DNA of 64,000 nucleotides from Pseudisothecium myosuroides. Lineage: Eukaryota; Streptophyta; Bryopsida; Hypnales; Lembophyllaceae. Below, one piece after another: positions 11,175 to 23,164 of this stretch. The stretch lies in NCBI GenBank assembly GCA_951799445.1, contig OX637291.1:8806501-8870500 (forward strand), read 5' to 3'. The translations under genes and the position numbers were made by a program. The stretch's first letter is position 1, and every line of letters starts with the position of its first letter. A model generated the notes under the pieces. That model was not told the origin of the DNA. It did no database searches and was given only the letters and a program-made list of their open reading frames with translations.

Positions 11175-13219
11175 ATGGGTTCGTTCGTAGCCGAGGCAGG
11201 AACAGACGTTTCTTTAGGACGGGAGAAGAAGGTGAAGAGCTCTGAAGACAATTTGAAAAATACTGCAGGTGAGCAGGGTGTTACAAGTCCTCCGGTGCCT
11301 GTTCCGCAGGACGGAAAGAACCCTAACGCGCTTCCCTCTCTGGGATCCGCGGATGGTCAGAAAGTGGACGAGAATCAGGTTCCTTTGAAGGAGGATTGGG
11401 GCTATACTGAATCTGGGGAGCCGGACTACGTACAGAAGTGCAATGGAAATCCGGACTCTCAAATTTACGAGAATGGAGACGGCGACTTGCCGTCTTTTTC
11501 TATCAGGAGATTACGGAGGCTGCCTCTTCGATTTAATTCTGATCAGAAGCCTAGTGCGGTAGTCTCTGCAGTGGATCAAAATCGGCCAGACGATGATAGG
11601 GGAGAAAAGCTAGCTGTGAGCAAAGGCGACGAGAACATTAGACCGAGGCAGACTCTTCCCGATCCCAGTGCCGTGGATGCTGCACATTCTAGTGGTGATT
11701 CAATAGGGGTTCCCGAACAGGTGCAGAGTTCGTTCGATTCGAGCAGAAGTAAAGAGTCCACTTCCGAACGTTCACTGAATGGTCTGGAAGAGGGTGCAAA
11801 CCAAGTCGGTGCTTCTGGTGTTCAAAACGGAGAGATCGAGAGCAGGAATCCCGAGTTAGAGAATGGGAAGCTTGCAATTGAAGAACCTGAGTTTCGGAAT
11901 CCTGGCAGTGGTGGTGATCAATCAGTTGGACGAGTGAATGGCGAGGTTCCATTGGAAAGGGAGGGACAGGGAGGAAACGTTTTGGGCCCGGAGATTTCTG
12001 AAAAAAAGAAAGATGTAGCTTCTGAGCATGCGTCAAATAGCTCAAACGCATTAGAAGGAGAGGGCGGAAGCAGATTGCCTCAATCTCACGAGTCGCATGT
12101 CTCAAGTCCTAATCCTGAAGTTGGGCATGCTGCTCCTGGAGGTGACTTGGACGTGTCTCCTGAGACTTCGGGTTTATCATCAGGAGTACGTCGTGTGCCT
12201 GACAAGCACAGTTTAGAGGTTGAACCGCCAGCCCCAGTTGTAGAGGACCCGAATCGAGGTAATATCTAATTCGTTTTTGTTGTCTGCATTTACTAGGAGG
12301 CGGTATTTCCTTTACTACTGGTCATACTGTAGACAAAAGGCTTTGCATCTACTCTTCTGTATTTAAATCACGTGATTTAATGAGCAATAGCAATATGTTG
12401 TATTAAAATTAAAATTAATTTGACAGATGGTGATGGGAAAGTTCGAGAGGACGTAAATTCGGGAGCATCAATCAAGCCTGCAGAGTTGCCCTCCCCTGGT
12501 GTCGTACAAATTCTTGCCCCTGTTATGGGGAGCAGATTTGGGAGTCCAGGAGAGACGACGGATGAAGAGACAGATTCACCGCGGAGCAGCGAGGGCTTTG
12601 CGTACCCAGATTCGGATGCAATGACGCTTCCGTACTCAGGACAAATTATGTACCCTTCACGTATTTCTAGTGCACAGGCATCGAATGGACCAAGTATACT
12701 TCAATATTCGGGAAGCATGTCGTTGCGGTCTGACAGCAGCACAACGAGCAACCGGTCTTTTGCTTTTCCAATGTAAGGAGGTAACTAGATGGAGCTCATG
12801 AGATTATGTGGTGTTTGTTGAGTCTCCACCAGTTAACTTTGCACAAAGTTATTGAAATTTAGAAACTCGAGATAGTGAATATTATGTGTTTTTGATACCC
12901 TCATATAATGAATGTTCTGTGTTGCTTGTCGATCGTGTTAATTTTACCTTCTTTGAAACTGTAGATGGAGTCTGCACAACAGTCTGTTGCTTTCTAACCC
13001 TCGACTACTCTGTAGAAGAGCTCCTCTTCTTGTGACTTTCCAAAGCCTTGTCTCCTCTTCATTGAATGGAGCTGACAGATATTTTTTCTTATACGCAGTC
13101 TGGCACCTCCAGAATGGAATAGCAGCCCGGCTCGAATGGCTAAAGCTCAACCTCGACGAAAAAATCGATTTGATGGCTGTTGTTTCTTCAGATTAAATCG
13201 GTCACGTTACAAGTATTAG
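11175..13219 (+). CDS. BASL-related / 'gar2-like' disordered protein with C-terminal FxFP motif (3 exons, 516 aa)
   Basis: Exons are 11175-12258, 12427-12772 and 13099-13219, joined by GT-AG introns with consistent phase. The start is the ATG reading MGSFVAEAG; the frame is open further upstream but offers only a non-ATG codon. The first ~400 residues are acidic, Ser/Pro/Gly-rich and apparently disordered, with a basic patch (RRLRRLPLR) near residue 110. The C-terminus is the conserved part: LPYSGQIMYPSR, MSLRSDSSTTSNRSFAFPI, then APPEWNSSPARMAKAQ and a short basic tail with a CC pair. This end matches plant proteins annotated '18S pre-ribosomal assembly protein gar2-like', the family I associate with the stomatal polarity protein BASL. 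FAFP fits the FxFP MAP-kinase docking consensus. The family call is strong from the C-terminus. A polarity role is inference, and the 'gar2' name gives no real function. Confidence 0.85.
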
Positions 13220-15139
13220 GTAATTTTTAATATTCCCTGAACTCAAGAGACATCGCTTTCTTTATCTTACGTGCTTGCTCCTTCCAATACGGTTTACAAG
13301 CCCGAACTTCTTGGGGTTTTGGATCCTTTCATTTGACCTTGCTAGTGAAATTTATGGCACACTGTACTTGAAACTTGAGGGTCACCTGAAATTGAGAGGA
13401 GCACTGAGGTTGCATTTCCAAAAGACCTAATAGGTGAAGCAAGAAATGAGTTGCTGGAGTGTTTTTTAGTTTTTGTGATTCAGTGTCGAGCAGATTGCTT
13501 CTGACTAAAAGTTTGGACATGCTTTAGGGTGGATATGGCTTCTTCTAATCTAAATAGTGTCTTTTTGTGCTTTGGTTTACAGGGTTTATTTTGGAAGTCT
13601 ACTATCTAGCGACCTTGCCTTCCTCTGAACGCTGACGAGCAATAAAGTTGGTAATAACGTCTATCTCAAGGAAAACCCTATGACATTGTATTTGATGTAG
13701 ATTTTGATTCCTCTTCAGACACGCCATATTTTAATGAAGAATATAAGTGTTAAAAATAGTAAGATCATGTCAAAAATCTGAGGAAATCGTCCAAAACATC
13801 TACACGACTTAATAATATAGAGCATCCATTGCTATGTTTCATAATCTTCCTCGAAGCTTCCTTAACAATTACCCATGCGACTTTTCACATTGTTTGAACA
13901 TTTGTGACCAATTGTGGTGCGTCTGAAAAATTATTTTGTATTGCAGGTCTGGGATTCTGCGTGTCTAAATCGTTTGCTGGTGTTTGCCGAACTAATTTGG
14001 AGACGTTTTGCACCAGGTCTTAGCTTCTGCATGTGTCATATGACGTGTGTATTTTTGGAGATAAACACTGGGGAACGGAGGAGCTGCTCAGGACTAGCTT
14101 GGGGTTGCTCTGCAAAAGAGTACTTACGAGAAAACATTCTGCATTCTTTTGTGAACGTGGTTGGTAGAGATTACCATCACAGAAATACATATCTGGGCTT
14201 GAGATTTTGAGTGCATTCCTAGATTGTTTATAAGGGCGCATATGTGTCCACACTTTTCTCACGGATTCAAATTATGTAATAAAGCGAACATCTTGCTTTC
14301 ACAACATTTTGGTTGAATGCTATGTTACTTTTATTTACTACACGTTTACTAGGTAGGGATGAGTAATCTTGCTAAGTAGTGACAGTGGAGGTGTCTTCAT
14401 GATAAAATCAAGTGAGTTAACCCCTAATGCAGGTTTGCTTAGCAGATACGGGCACTGTACAGTACAGGAGCAGCAAGTGAATACAGTGTGCAAAAACTTC
14501 CGCCCAGAGTGTCGTAGAAGGCCTATTTTTTGGGTGAACATTCAATGTGGAGAGAGGATCAAGTTCTTAAATTTTCAGGCCGTTTGGAGGTGCCGCAATA
14601 CTTCCATCATTTTATGGTATAAACTTAGTAGTTGAAATAGCAAAATAGAAGAAAAGTATGGCGAAGTTGACCAAGCGTGGTGTCTTCAGTACTGGACCCT
14701 ATCGCTCTCCGAGACCGTATGAGTAACCGTGCATGCCAGGCAGGGTGTGCCGTGCTGCAAGTGCAATTCACAATCCGGTTTGCTGGTCACATGAAGACCA
14801 TTGCAGCCTGTATGCTCCGTCCTGAGACCATTGCAGCCTGTATGTGCAGCCTTCTTCAATTGTATCCGAGAGGTTAGAGCTCAAGATAGACCACTGATGC
14901 TCGAAAAGAAAAGAGCCAAACTGACGACTAGGTTGCAAGAAAGTGGATCTGAAATATTCTATTGTAATAGAAAACAAGTGAATGAATCCGATCAATATGA
15001 ACGGGCCAAAACCATTAAGAGCAATTTGCTGTATACTATATATTATATATGGACACGGACAGTTACTTTTATGAGCTACTGCAGCGAATGAACACTGACG
15101 TGGAGAATCTCAAAGACAGCCCTAAGAAACAGAAGCTGC
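13220..15139. other. 3' flank and intergenic sequence
   Basis: It probably includes the 3' untranslated region of the upstream gene. ORFs at 13914-14210 and 14369-14635 carry no recognisable domain and no good splice context. A short direct duplication containing GACCATTGCAGCCTGTATG occurs near 14797-14842. Confidence 0.4.
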
Positions 15140-15492
15140 TAAGGTAGAAGCACCAGTAGTTGATCGTGCGCAGCAAGAGGTGGTGGAAATTTTTCCCATG
15201 TAGGAAGATAGGAAATATGGGGATTGCAAAATTTTTAGAATTTTATTCCCAAAATTGAATTTATAGTGAATTTTTGGAGCCAGAAAGTGCATTTCACCAA
15301 TAGCCAATGTCTAGAGTCTTCCAATTCTGATCATTCAAGAAGTACTTTCCCATTTTTCGGGACATGTGTCGTAACCTTATTAGTCCCAACCTTTAAAAGG
15401 ATCAAAACACACACATTCAAACCTTGGTTGGATATACTGCACCCTTACAGGTTGGGTACTTAGCGTGGTTGACTATTGGTGCTTCTACCTTA
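15140..15492. mobile_element. TA-flanked (mariner-type) MITE, AGGTAGAAGCACC family, copy 2
   Basis: TA at 15140-15141 and 15491-15492 flank inverted ends AGGTAGAAGCACCAGTAGT and ACTATTGGTGCTTCTACCT. The interior matches the copy at 4096-4530 in reverse orientation. Confidence 0.75.
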
Positions 15493-16825
15493 ACGTAAAT
15501 TCAAGTGTTAGCAACAGTGCTTGTTTTTGTGGTTGTAGCTCTTGAGTTCCTGGCAACATGCCATTGAGTTAAATTTGGAGGGAAGTCAGGGTATTAGCTC
15601 CCTTTTGTCAGAACTGGCGAATTTCCCCCCCCTCCACCCAAAAACAGCGCTGCTAAGTGAAAGAGGCAGGAAAAGCATTAAGGAGAGCTAAGTAGAGGTG
15701 AGAGACTTGAAGAGAAAAATTCCAGTTCCAATTTAGAGTGCTCTGCTTAGGTCAAAATTTCAATACTTGGCCTTTTCTTGCTGCATTTTTGAAATCAACT
15801 GCAGGAGGGGCAGCTTGCACACCAATCTATCCACAGATAGATTTTTTGATTTCACTCCATAGATGTGTGAAGAACTCAAATCAGCTGAGTAGAATAATAA
15901 TACCGCCATTTTATTAACGTGGTATTTGCCTCTTTCGTGTATCATTGTGGACCTGAGTATGCTGGAAGTGCTGAAATTAGAACTGAAGGCTGTCATTTGA
16001 TCTCTTATGTTACACTCTTATATTGAAAACTTTCTAAATTTTAGTTTCTCTTCCAAGTTGCATAGTGAGGATGCCCAATTTCTCGGTCTCTTGTCAATCT
16101 TCTCACTGATCACCACCATTCCCAAAGTTCAAACTCAAACACTCGGTAATGCAGCTAACCATTGACGGTTCGGCACGGTTCTAGGGGTCCCCGATATCCA
16201 GACCCCCTGGATCTGATCGCTCCCGCTTTGCAGCCAAGTCAGGAGTCTTCCGAAGTTTTCTTGGGCTTCCACAGGTTTCTTGGCAAACTGCAGCTTTTAA
16301 AACGGGAGTCAATTCTCTGTTGCACCTCTCTTTGTTTTTGCAGTGCTCTCTGCTGCAGCTTCATTGGAGGCCCAATTGAAGCTCACTTGGGCTGATTTCT
16401 TAGCAATTACTGTTACCCCAGAGAGCACCCTAGAAGAGAGAGGCCTTATCCCTACTGAGAAAAATTGTGAGAGATGTGAGAGGAGTGAAGAGAGAGAAAT
16501 TAGAGGTAAGGAAGAGTGATGGATATAGATGGAGATGCCCAAACAAAAGATGTAGAGCTACTCTTTCCTAAGAAAAGACACCTTCTCTTCTTCTCACCTC
16601 TCTTTCCAAAAAGTCCTCACTATCATGTATAGTTGGAGTAGGGGCTTCTCTCAAGCATCTACAGCACTGGATTCTTGTTCAAACAAAGTGACAATTTGAG
16701 ATTATACATCAGTGATGAGATTCATGGCTGCTCCTATCCGGAAACCTCTTCCGTGACGAAAGCTTCAGCCTTGGTGCAACGCCGAACTATCACAAAATGT
16801 ATTCAAAAAGACATCCCCCACAAAA
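15493..16825. other. Intergenic sequence, nothing recognised
   Basis: No gene or clear repeat is visible. Short ORFs near 16162 and 16675 lack recognisable domains; the second runs into the antisense of the tRNA gene. Confidence 0.4.
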
Positions 16826-16899
16826 TGCCCAATACAGGTCTCGAACCTGTGACCTTCGCGTTATTAGCACGACGCTCTAACCAGCTGAGCTAATTAGGC
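16826..16899 (-). tRNA. tRNA-Ile (anticodon AAT)
   Basis: The 74-base minus-strand sequence folds as a complete cloverleaf. The acceptor stem is GCCTAAT with ATTGGGC (seven pairs, one G-U) and discriminator A. The D arm is GCTCAGCTGGTTAGAGC. The anticodon stem is TCGTG with CGCGA around loop CTAATAA, giving anticodon AAT. The T arm is ACAGG-TTCGAGA-CCTGT. There is no intron. The core matches plant cytosolic tRNA-Ile; the acceptor stem is somewhat more AT-rich than the usual GGCCCAT-type stem, but all pairs are kept. The CCA end is not encoded. Confidence 0.93.
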
Positions 16900-17465
16900 A
16901 ACCTCAACCGCTTGGTGACTTACGAGAACAGAATACAAGATTTATAAGAAAAAATCTATCCCTGGCCTCATTGTAATTTTGAAAAACACACGGGAAATCA
17001 GTCCTCCTGATTTTTGTCCCTGCAACTAGTGTATGTTCCCCTTGGAGAAAGCCCCGGGACAGTAGATGCTGTCCAACTTTAACACACAATACTCGTTTCT
17101 AAACGGTGACCTTCAGAGGGCGTTAAGCCTCAAGCTCAGCGTGAGTGTACAGAGAGTATTGCAATCATTCCCGAATCCATTTGCAGTTGTCACAGTGTTC
17201 ATGCTAGGAAGAATCATAAGTAAGATTATTGGTATCAGAAAAACAAGCCCGTTTGAACCAATCATAATAATCAGCCTGGAAATCCCTCATCTCTTCTTCG
17301 AAAAATGTATACCCCAAACCAAATCTGCAATATAGTTGACAGAATAAAAGCTATTTATCACACCCCCTAGTTGCGGTATTGAGGGATTCCAAGCGCAGAA
17401 CTCAAAGTACCAGCTAAATACATTCTACATCTAAACAGCGTTATACAAAAAAAATCTCACACGCC

Positions 17466-19719
17466 TTAGGGTGCCTCCTCAAATGGCGACGAACCAGAGT
17501 CCTCGGCGCTATCCACTTGATACTCAATCGCCTCTTTGAACACTTCGGTGTTCTTGAAGTCAGTGGCCCCAAAGTTGTATGATCGCACTGCCACAAGACA
17601 GGCTACTATCTGCAATCAACCAAAAAATAAACCGTTAGGAACCTCTGGACTGATCTGTGGTATCAACAACTCATCTTATCAGGCACTTGGATAGCTTTCA
17701 ATGACCAAGTGGTGTAAGCATGTCAATGGCTGAATGGAAATGGAGTTGGATACTGGCCCTTCAATAGAGTCTACAACCTCCCACTTTGAATGATGGCATA
17801 AGAAATCATCCAATACATTGAGTGGAGAAACGATTTGACCTCAAGAGTGATCTTGTAGTAACCAAAGTGAGCTCTCCAGTGAGCTCTATTGAGTGATCTT
17901 GCAATGACAGCACATTCCTAACTATTTGTTGGCATGCTCAAAGTAACGGAACAAGATCCTCTACCTTCATACCCAAAATCAAACTCTAAGAACGATGACC
18001 ACAGAAAATTAGGGCGTTTGGGTTCTGAATTTGTCTGGAGTAGTGAGTGAGTAAATTCACTTCATACAGACCATAAGCAACCACTCTATTCAACCACGGT
18101 CTGAACTTCTTAAGGATGCGGTAAGCATTCCCCAATTCTCTACTAGCATCAAGCTGGTATGAGATTCTGGTAACAACGCCAGAATGCAACCCCTACCACG
18201 TTAAATTGCAGATAAAACTCCCGCTATTCCAATTTTCTGGTGAACTTCTCCCTCAGTCTCCCTCGGAGGGGCAGTTTTTAGATAAAAACTCGACAATCCG
18301 TGAATAATCCATGAATCGATCTGTAATCGGGACGTCGGGTCCTTAACCCCTATAAGCCCAAATGGTCCAAAGTACACGCTTCCGTATCTATAGGAATTGG
18401 ATTAAATCAATTAAGAAACTTCAAGAAAGGAAACCAATGCATTAGTAGAAAGAACAAAATATGCACGCCAATTATGAACGATGAAAATATATTCTGGAAA
18501 TTACTCTCGAGTACTAGCTTCCGAAAAGGGTTCTCTAATTTTTACATTCTACAAACGCAAGACATCTGAGAAACTTCAGATAATCGAACGCAGCGAACGG
18601 CACAATTACTACGACAACGGCACATTATTATACTCCCCCAATACAGCACATCCACCAATTACGCTCCATCGCTAGACAACATCCAATTCCTTACAAATCC
18701 CCCAAACCCCCCAAACCCTAACATACCGAGACTTCAGACAACCAAACGCAGCGAAGGGCACAATTTCTACCACAACGGCACATTAATTTACTCCTAAAAT
18801 TCTGCAAATCAACCAATTAAGCTCAAATCCCCGACACCATCTAATTCCTTACAAATCCCCCAAACCCTAACATACCGAGACTTCAGACAACCAAACGCAG
18901 CGAAGGGCACAATTTCTACCACAACGGCACATTAATTTACTCCTAAAATTCTGCAAATCAACCAATTAAGCTCAAATCCCCGACACCATCTAATTCTTTC
19001 CCAACGGCACATTACTGTACATCAAAATACTGCTAAAATACTGCAAATTCAACAATTATGCTCCAAAGCCCCGTCACCATCCAAATCCTTCCACACCCCG
19101 CAAACCCTAACCAAGACTTCAAACAGCCGAAAGCAGAGAACGGCACAATTACTACCACAACAGCAGATAACTTTACTCCCAAAATTCTCCACATCAACCA
19201 ATTCCGTTCAAAACCCCCGACAATATCCAATTCCTTTCCAAATCCCATCAAACCCAAAACCCACATCGACCAATTTCGTTCAAAATCCGCGACAACGTCC
19301 AATTCCTTCCTTGCAAATCCCACCAAACCCTAACGTACCGAGACGGCGACGCCGAACGCCCACATGTACTGCAGTATAAACCCGAGCGAATTCCATCTCT
19401 CGCCCTCCCAAAAATCAGGCGTGGTGCCCTCCAGCTTGGCGCAGGCCTCCTCGTACGCCTTGAGCTCCGCAGGCGACATCTCGGGTTCCGCAGGCGCGGC
19501 CGTGACGCTCTTCTTGCGCTCGGCGGGGACATTGCGAGCGAACGCGACGTGAAGACCCCCCAACTGGCGACTGGAGTGTTGCGTGTGATGATGGGGCCTG
19601 AGTGGCGAGAACGACGCGGGAGGTGGTGCAAATGCGGGGCGGGAAGTGGAAGCGGAAGCGGAAGGGGAGAGCAAGCGGGCCATCCCTGTTGATGCAGCGG
19701 CGGTGGCCATGGCTGCCAT
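17466..19719 (-). CDS. Plastid-targeted single-span membrane protein (2 exons, 174 aa), conserved but unnamed
   Basis: Exon 1 is 19719-19339 and exon 2 is 17609-17466, with a phase-0 intron of about 1.7 kb (donor GTACGT, acceptor TTGCAG). The start is the first in-frame ATG (MAAMATAAAS); upstream only a non-ATG codon extends the frame. Residues 1 to about 70 are rich in Ala, Ser and Arg, fitting a chloroplast transit peptide. The mature part has an acidic helix (SPAELKAYEEACAKLEG), then PDFWEGERWNSLGF, one hydrophobic span across the exon junction (QYMWAFGVAVSIVACLVAV) and a soluble tail containing NFGATDFKNTEVFKEAIEYQ. It resembles small thylakoid proteins of plants and algae without established function; I cannot name it reliably. 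Transit peptide and thylakoid location are inferred from composition and layout. Confidence 0.82.
17750..17975 (+). repeat. Dispersed repeat, intronic copy 1
   Basis: This block is a diverged direct copy of 44710-44935. It shares ACAACCTCCCACTTT, GATCTCAAGAG-like and CAAAGTGA-like segments in the same order, and the closing CTCAAAGT...ATCCTC block. Both copies lie in the first intron of a minus-strand gene. I could not identify terminal repeats. Confidence 0.6.
18540..19338. repeat. Degenerate tandem repeat (unit about 145 bases) in the intron of the plastid-protein gene
   Basis: About five units can be followed. The two best (about 18707-18850 and 18850-19000) are nearly identical over CGAGACTTCAGACAACCAAA, GCAGCGAAGGGCACAATTTC and CTCAAATCCCCGACACCATC. 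Each good unit contains CAAACCCTAACATACCGAGA, which matches the exon-1/intron boundary at 19326-19345 (CAAACCCTAACGTACCGAGA) except at one base. The array therefore ends at, and seems to have grown from, the 5' splice-site region. Confidence 0.8.
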
Positions 19720-20414
19720 AGCTGCGCGAATTGGTGCAACGAGGTGCGAGGACGAAGGGATGAGAATGGCTGGGGGGAGAGAGGAGGGTGCAAAACCCCG
19801 ACGCAACTGAACCCCGACGAACTCTGTTCATCCGGACGCACTCTGTTCATCCATAATATCCGTCTATCTGGAGCGGGATCCTGACGGTCTATCCACTTCT
19901 CTCTGTCTGAAATCTTCGCAACTCTATACTAAGGATCAGTCCAGCTACACTATGGGGTAGTCACACCCTCCGACCCGTGCACCATTCTCCGAGATTGGAC
20001 GTGTGGTGTTGTGTGTGTGGAAAACTGTGGCTTGCGGAGCTCTCAACCTCCGAGGTTTTGCAAGTGCCGTTCTCCTCCTCCGAAGGTGAAGAAACGTTCT
20101 CGAAGAAAGAATTTCTCGAGGAATTTTCAGTTTCATTGGTTGTGCGTGGCTTGCGGAGCTCCCATCCAGCTTTGCAAGTAACACATTCTCTGAGAATTGC
20201 TTCAAACAGGAAAAAGGGGCGTCACACCTCCTTCACGTGGAACGGCTCACCATTGGATCCTCATTTCTCTCGCTTATTTCCCCGATTTCATAGATTTGTG
20301 TTTCTCGGAGAAGGCGTGACAGCCCCCTACTACAGTTCAACATTCTCTGCCGAATAATTATTTAACTATGGGTATGTATAATCAATTGATCATCCGTTGA
20401 TGATTTTCTTTATC
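19720..20414. other. Upstream region of the plastid-protein gene
   Basis: This holds the presumed promoter of the minus-strand gene and a GC-richer stretch. The segment GGCTTGCGGAGCTC occurs twice (about 20030 and 20148), so the 126-residue plus-strand ORF at 19977-20357 looks repeat-derived. No promoter element could be fixed. Confidence 0.4.
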
Positions 20415-21141
20415 TTAACCTTGGAATGCCGCGGACGCCATTCCGATGACAATATTGTTCTGTAGAAAGAATTTAAAAGCAATTTTTCCTCCTCCTTTTT
20501 CTTGTTGACCTTTCATGTTGGGTTGTGAAGAGTATCCAATCGAGTTTGTAGTCTTTCCAATGTTTGTCTTCACTTAAATGAGAAGTTATTAAAAAAAACG
20601 GATCACAAAATATGCTATTTTAGTGTATTTTTGGAAGTTGTTGCTCCTTGCTTTAAATCTAAAATTTCTCCACAAAAATGATATTTTTTGAGTTTGAGCC
20701 CAACTAACAAAATGAAGGTCATCTACTCTAGTTCCAATTTGAATTTTGGAAAAAATCCTAATATTGAATATTTTTTTGCAATTTGAACTTTGGGTGTGTT
20801 TTCAATGTCTATTATTTTCTAATCATAGAATGATACGGAAATTGAGTTTACACCATGATGTTTGTCATTGTAAGATACACACATGGTGAAATTTTCAGAT
20901 TTTTTGAATTAATTTTCTATTTAATATGATTTTTCTTCACTTTCTCTTCAAAAATTCTCAAAATAATCAATTTTCCACAAAAAAATCTAATTTTTTGTGA
21001 AATAAAGAAGACATGTAATTTCATCTCTAAAAAATAAATATAAATTTTTTCATACATATCTAGTTGCAAAATGGCAGCAAATTGAGTGATGGACTGTGAG
21101 GTTTGAAATCAATGGTTATGGGTCCGTCATTTAGGGGTTAA
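20415..21141 (+). mobile_element. TTAA-flanked piggyBac-like MITE, family 2, copy 1
   Basis: TTAA at 20415-20418 is followed by CCTTGGAATGCCGCGGACGC. The right end reads GTCCGTCATTTAGGGG followed by TTAA at 21138-21141. The interior is about 85-90% identical by eye to the next element. It differs in sequence from family 1 but keeps the same terminal pattern. It is non-coding. Confidence 0.7.
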
Positions 21142-21890
21142 CCTTGGAGTGCTGCGGACGCCATTATGTGGCATTCCAATGACAATACTGTGAGATGGAA
21201 AGGGTTCAAAAGCATTTTTTTCATCCACCTTTTTTTTTATTGACCTTTCATGTTGGGTTATGAAGAGTATCCAATTGAATTTGTAGTCTTGCCAGTGTTT
21301 GTCTTTTTAGTAAATGAGAGGTTACTAAAAAAAACGGATTGCAAAATATGCTATGTTAGAGTATTTTGCGAAGTTGTTGCTCTTTGTTCTAAATCTAAAA
21401 TTTCTCTACAAAAATGATATTTTTTGAGTTTGAGCCCAACTAACAAAATGAAGGTCATCTACTCTAGTTTCTACTCCAATTTGAATTTTGAAAAAATTCC
21501 TAACATTGACTTTGGGTGTTTTGCAAATTGAACTTTGGGTGTATTTTCAATGTCTATTGTTTTCTAATTATAGAATGACCTAGAAATTGACTTTACACCA
21601 TGATGTTTGTCATTGTAAGATACACACATGGTGAAATTTTCAGATTTTTTGAAATAAAATTCTATTAAATATGATTTTTCTTCACTTTTTCTTCAAAAAA
21701 ATCTCAAAAAAATCAATTATTCACAAAAAATTCTAAATTTTCTGTGAAGTAAAGAAGACATTTAATTTCATCTCTAAAAAAATAAATATAATTTTTTTCC
21801 ATACATATCTAGTTGCAAAGTGGCAGCAAATTGAGTGATAGACAATGAAGTTTGAAGTCAATGGTCATGGGTCCGTCATTTAGGGGTTAA
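21138..21890 (+). mobile_element. TTAA-flanked piggyBac-like MITE, family 2, copy 2 (tandem)
   Basis: This element starts at the very TTAA (21138-21141) that ends the previous copy and finishes at TTAA 21887-21890 after GTCCGTCATTTAGGGG. Both copies have the same orientation. A worn inverted fragment of the family end is visible near 56365-56407 (GGTGTTCCAAGGTTAA). Confidence 0.7.
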
Positions 21891-22959
21891 TAAATTATGA
21901 TTGTGCAAAAAAAAATGATCCTCTTTTTATACTAGGATGAGACCTATTCTTCTCTAATTGTGATTAGATTGTATGCAAAACTGATGCATTTTTGTCATCC
22001 TCCAACACGCAAGTTGAATAAGGATGAAATCATTCATAATTCAAAATAAAAAGTGAAGTAGGGACCAAGTGGAGGGTGACATGCCTTGTATGCTAGAACC
22101 TAAAGGCATGCATTTTGACAATTTATGTATTTGGATGACATTGCAAATGAGTAACTTGTCAACTCATGAGGAAAATGAACATATGAAAGGAGTTCCCTTT
22201 CTTAGTGTGGTTCTTATAAATTTTCAAAGTTTTTAGTTGAAAATTTTCTAATAACATATTTGAGTGCCAAAACTTAATCATGAAAGTCTTTCTACGGATG
22301 AGTTAATTACTGTCATATGCAATATATACTAAGCACTTATTTAAGTAATATGTAAGAACTTCACTAGCTCAAGGTGCAATAATTGATAATATGTAGTAAT
22401 TTGATAAGTGAATTGTTTTTTACACTGATAACTAGTTGCTACCAATAAGTTAAACTTGAGAGTAGGCAATTAATGCTGCCAAGATGTCTAACTAGGTATA
22501 CAATTTCATTAAATTGGCATGATTTTGGTGCCCAAAATTGTAATACATATGTACATAAAGGGCTATAATCTAACGTAGGCTTGGATTTGTATTTCAAAAA
22601 GCACGTTTTGAAAGTTACTATAGAATTGGAATACCACCAATTTGACAAAATTGACGTTACTAACAACACATCATCAATTCTGAGTAGCTAATCATTCATT
22701 CACTTGTGCATGCTCTATTGACACCTCGTCAAAATATTTAAAATTTTCATCAAGTTCCTTTTGGGGAGTCAAAAGAATCTCATCTATATGAGCTCCCCCT
22801 TGCTAATTTTCATCTTTTGTACTTGCTAGACTAAGCTTTGCTACAAAAGTGTGCACATGAATGGCTAACCATAAAAAATAATTGCTGAGCTTAATACTAT
22901 ATGAAAAAAATTAAAGATCTCTTGCTCAACAACATCATAATCTTTCAGCATAATTATAA
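21891..22959. other. AT-rich intergenic stretch, nothing recognised
   Basis: No gene, RNA or element boundary is visible. Confidence 0.45.
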
Positions 22960-23164
22960 GGTAGGAGGTTCTAAAAGTGTTCAGGCTCCAAAATTGTCCA
23001 CCTCTTCAAATGTAAACTATTTGTAAATTTTTTTTTGTCATACTAGAAATGTACAAATAATGTACATTTGAGGAGGTGGGCGATTTTAGAGCTCTATGCC
23101 ATTTCAACTTCAAAAATTTCATTACTAATTCCACAAAGCTCCAAAAAATATGAAACGACTTGGG
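22960..23164. repeat. Single arm of the long-TIR element family
   Basis: It matches the inverted arm of the element at 6812-8612: ATAAGGTAGGAGGTTCTAAA at the outer end, GAGGTGGGCGATTTTAGAGC in the middle and AATATGAAACGACTTGGG at the inner end. The sequence stops where the TTAG/TTAA-bounded element at 23165 begins. Confidence 0.6.

Noticed and set aside
18540..19338. Regular spaced repeats resembling a CRISPR array
   Set aside because: The units are contiguous and degenerate without unique spacers, and they lie in the intron of a plant nuclear gene.
19977..20357. 126-residue plus-strand ORF with Cys near the start
   Set aside because: It contains an internal repeat (GGCTTGCGGAGCTC), has no recognised domain or splice partners, and lies in the upstream region of a minus-strand gene.
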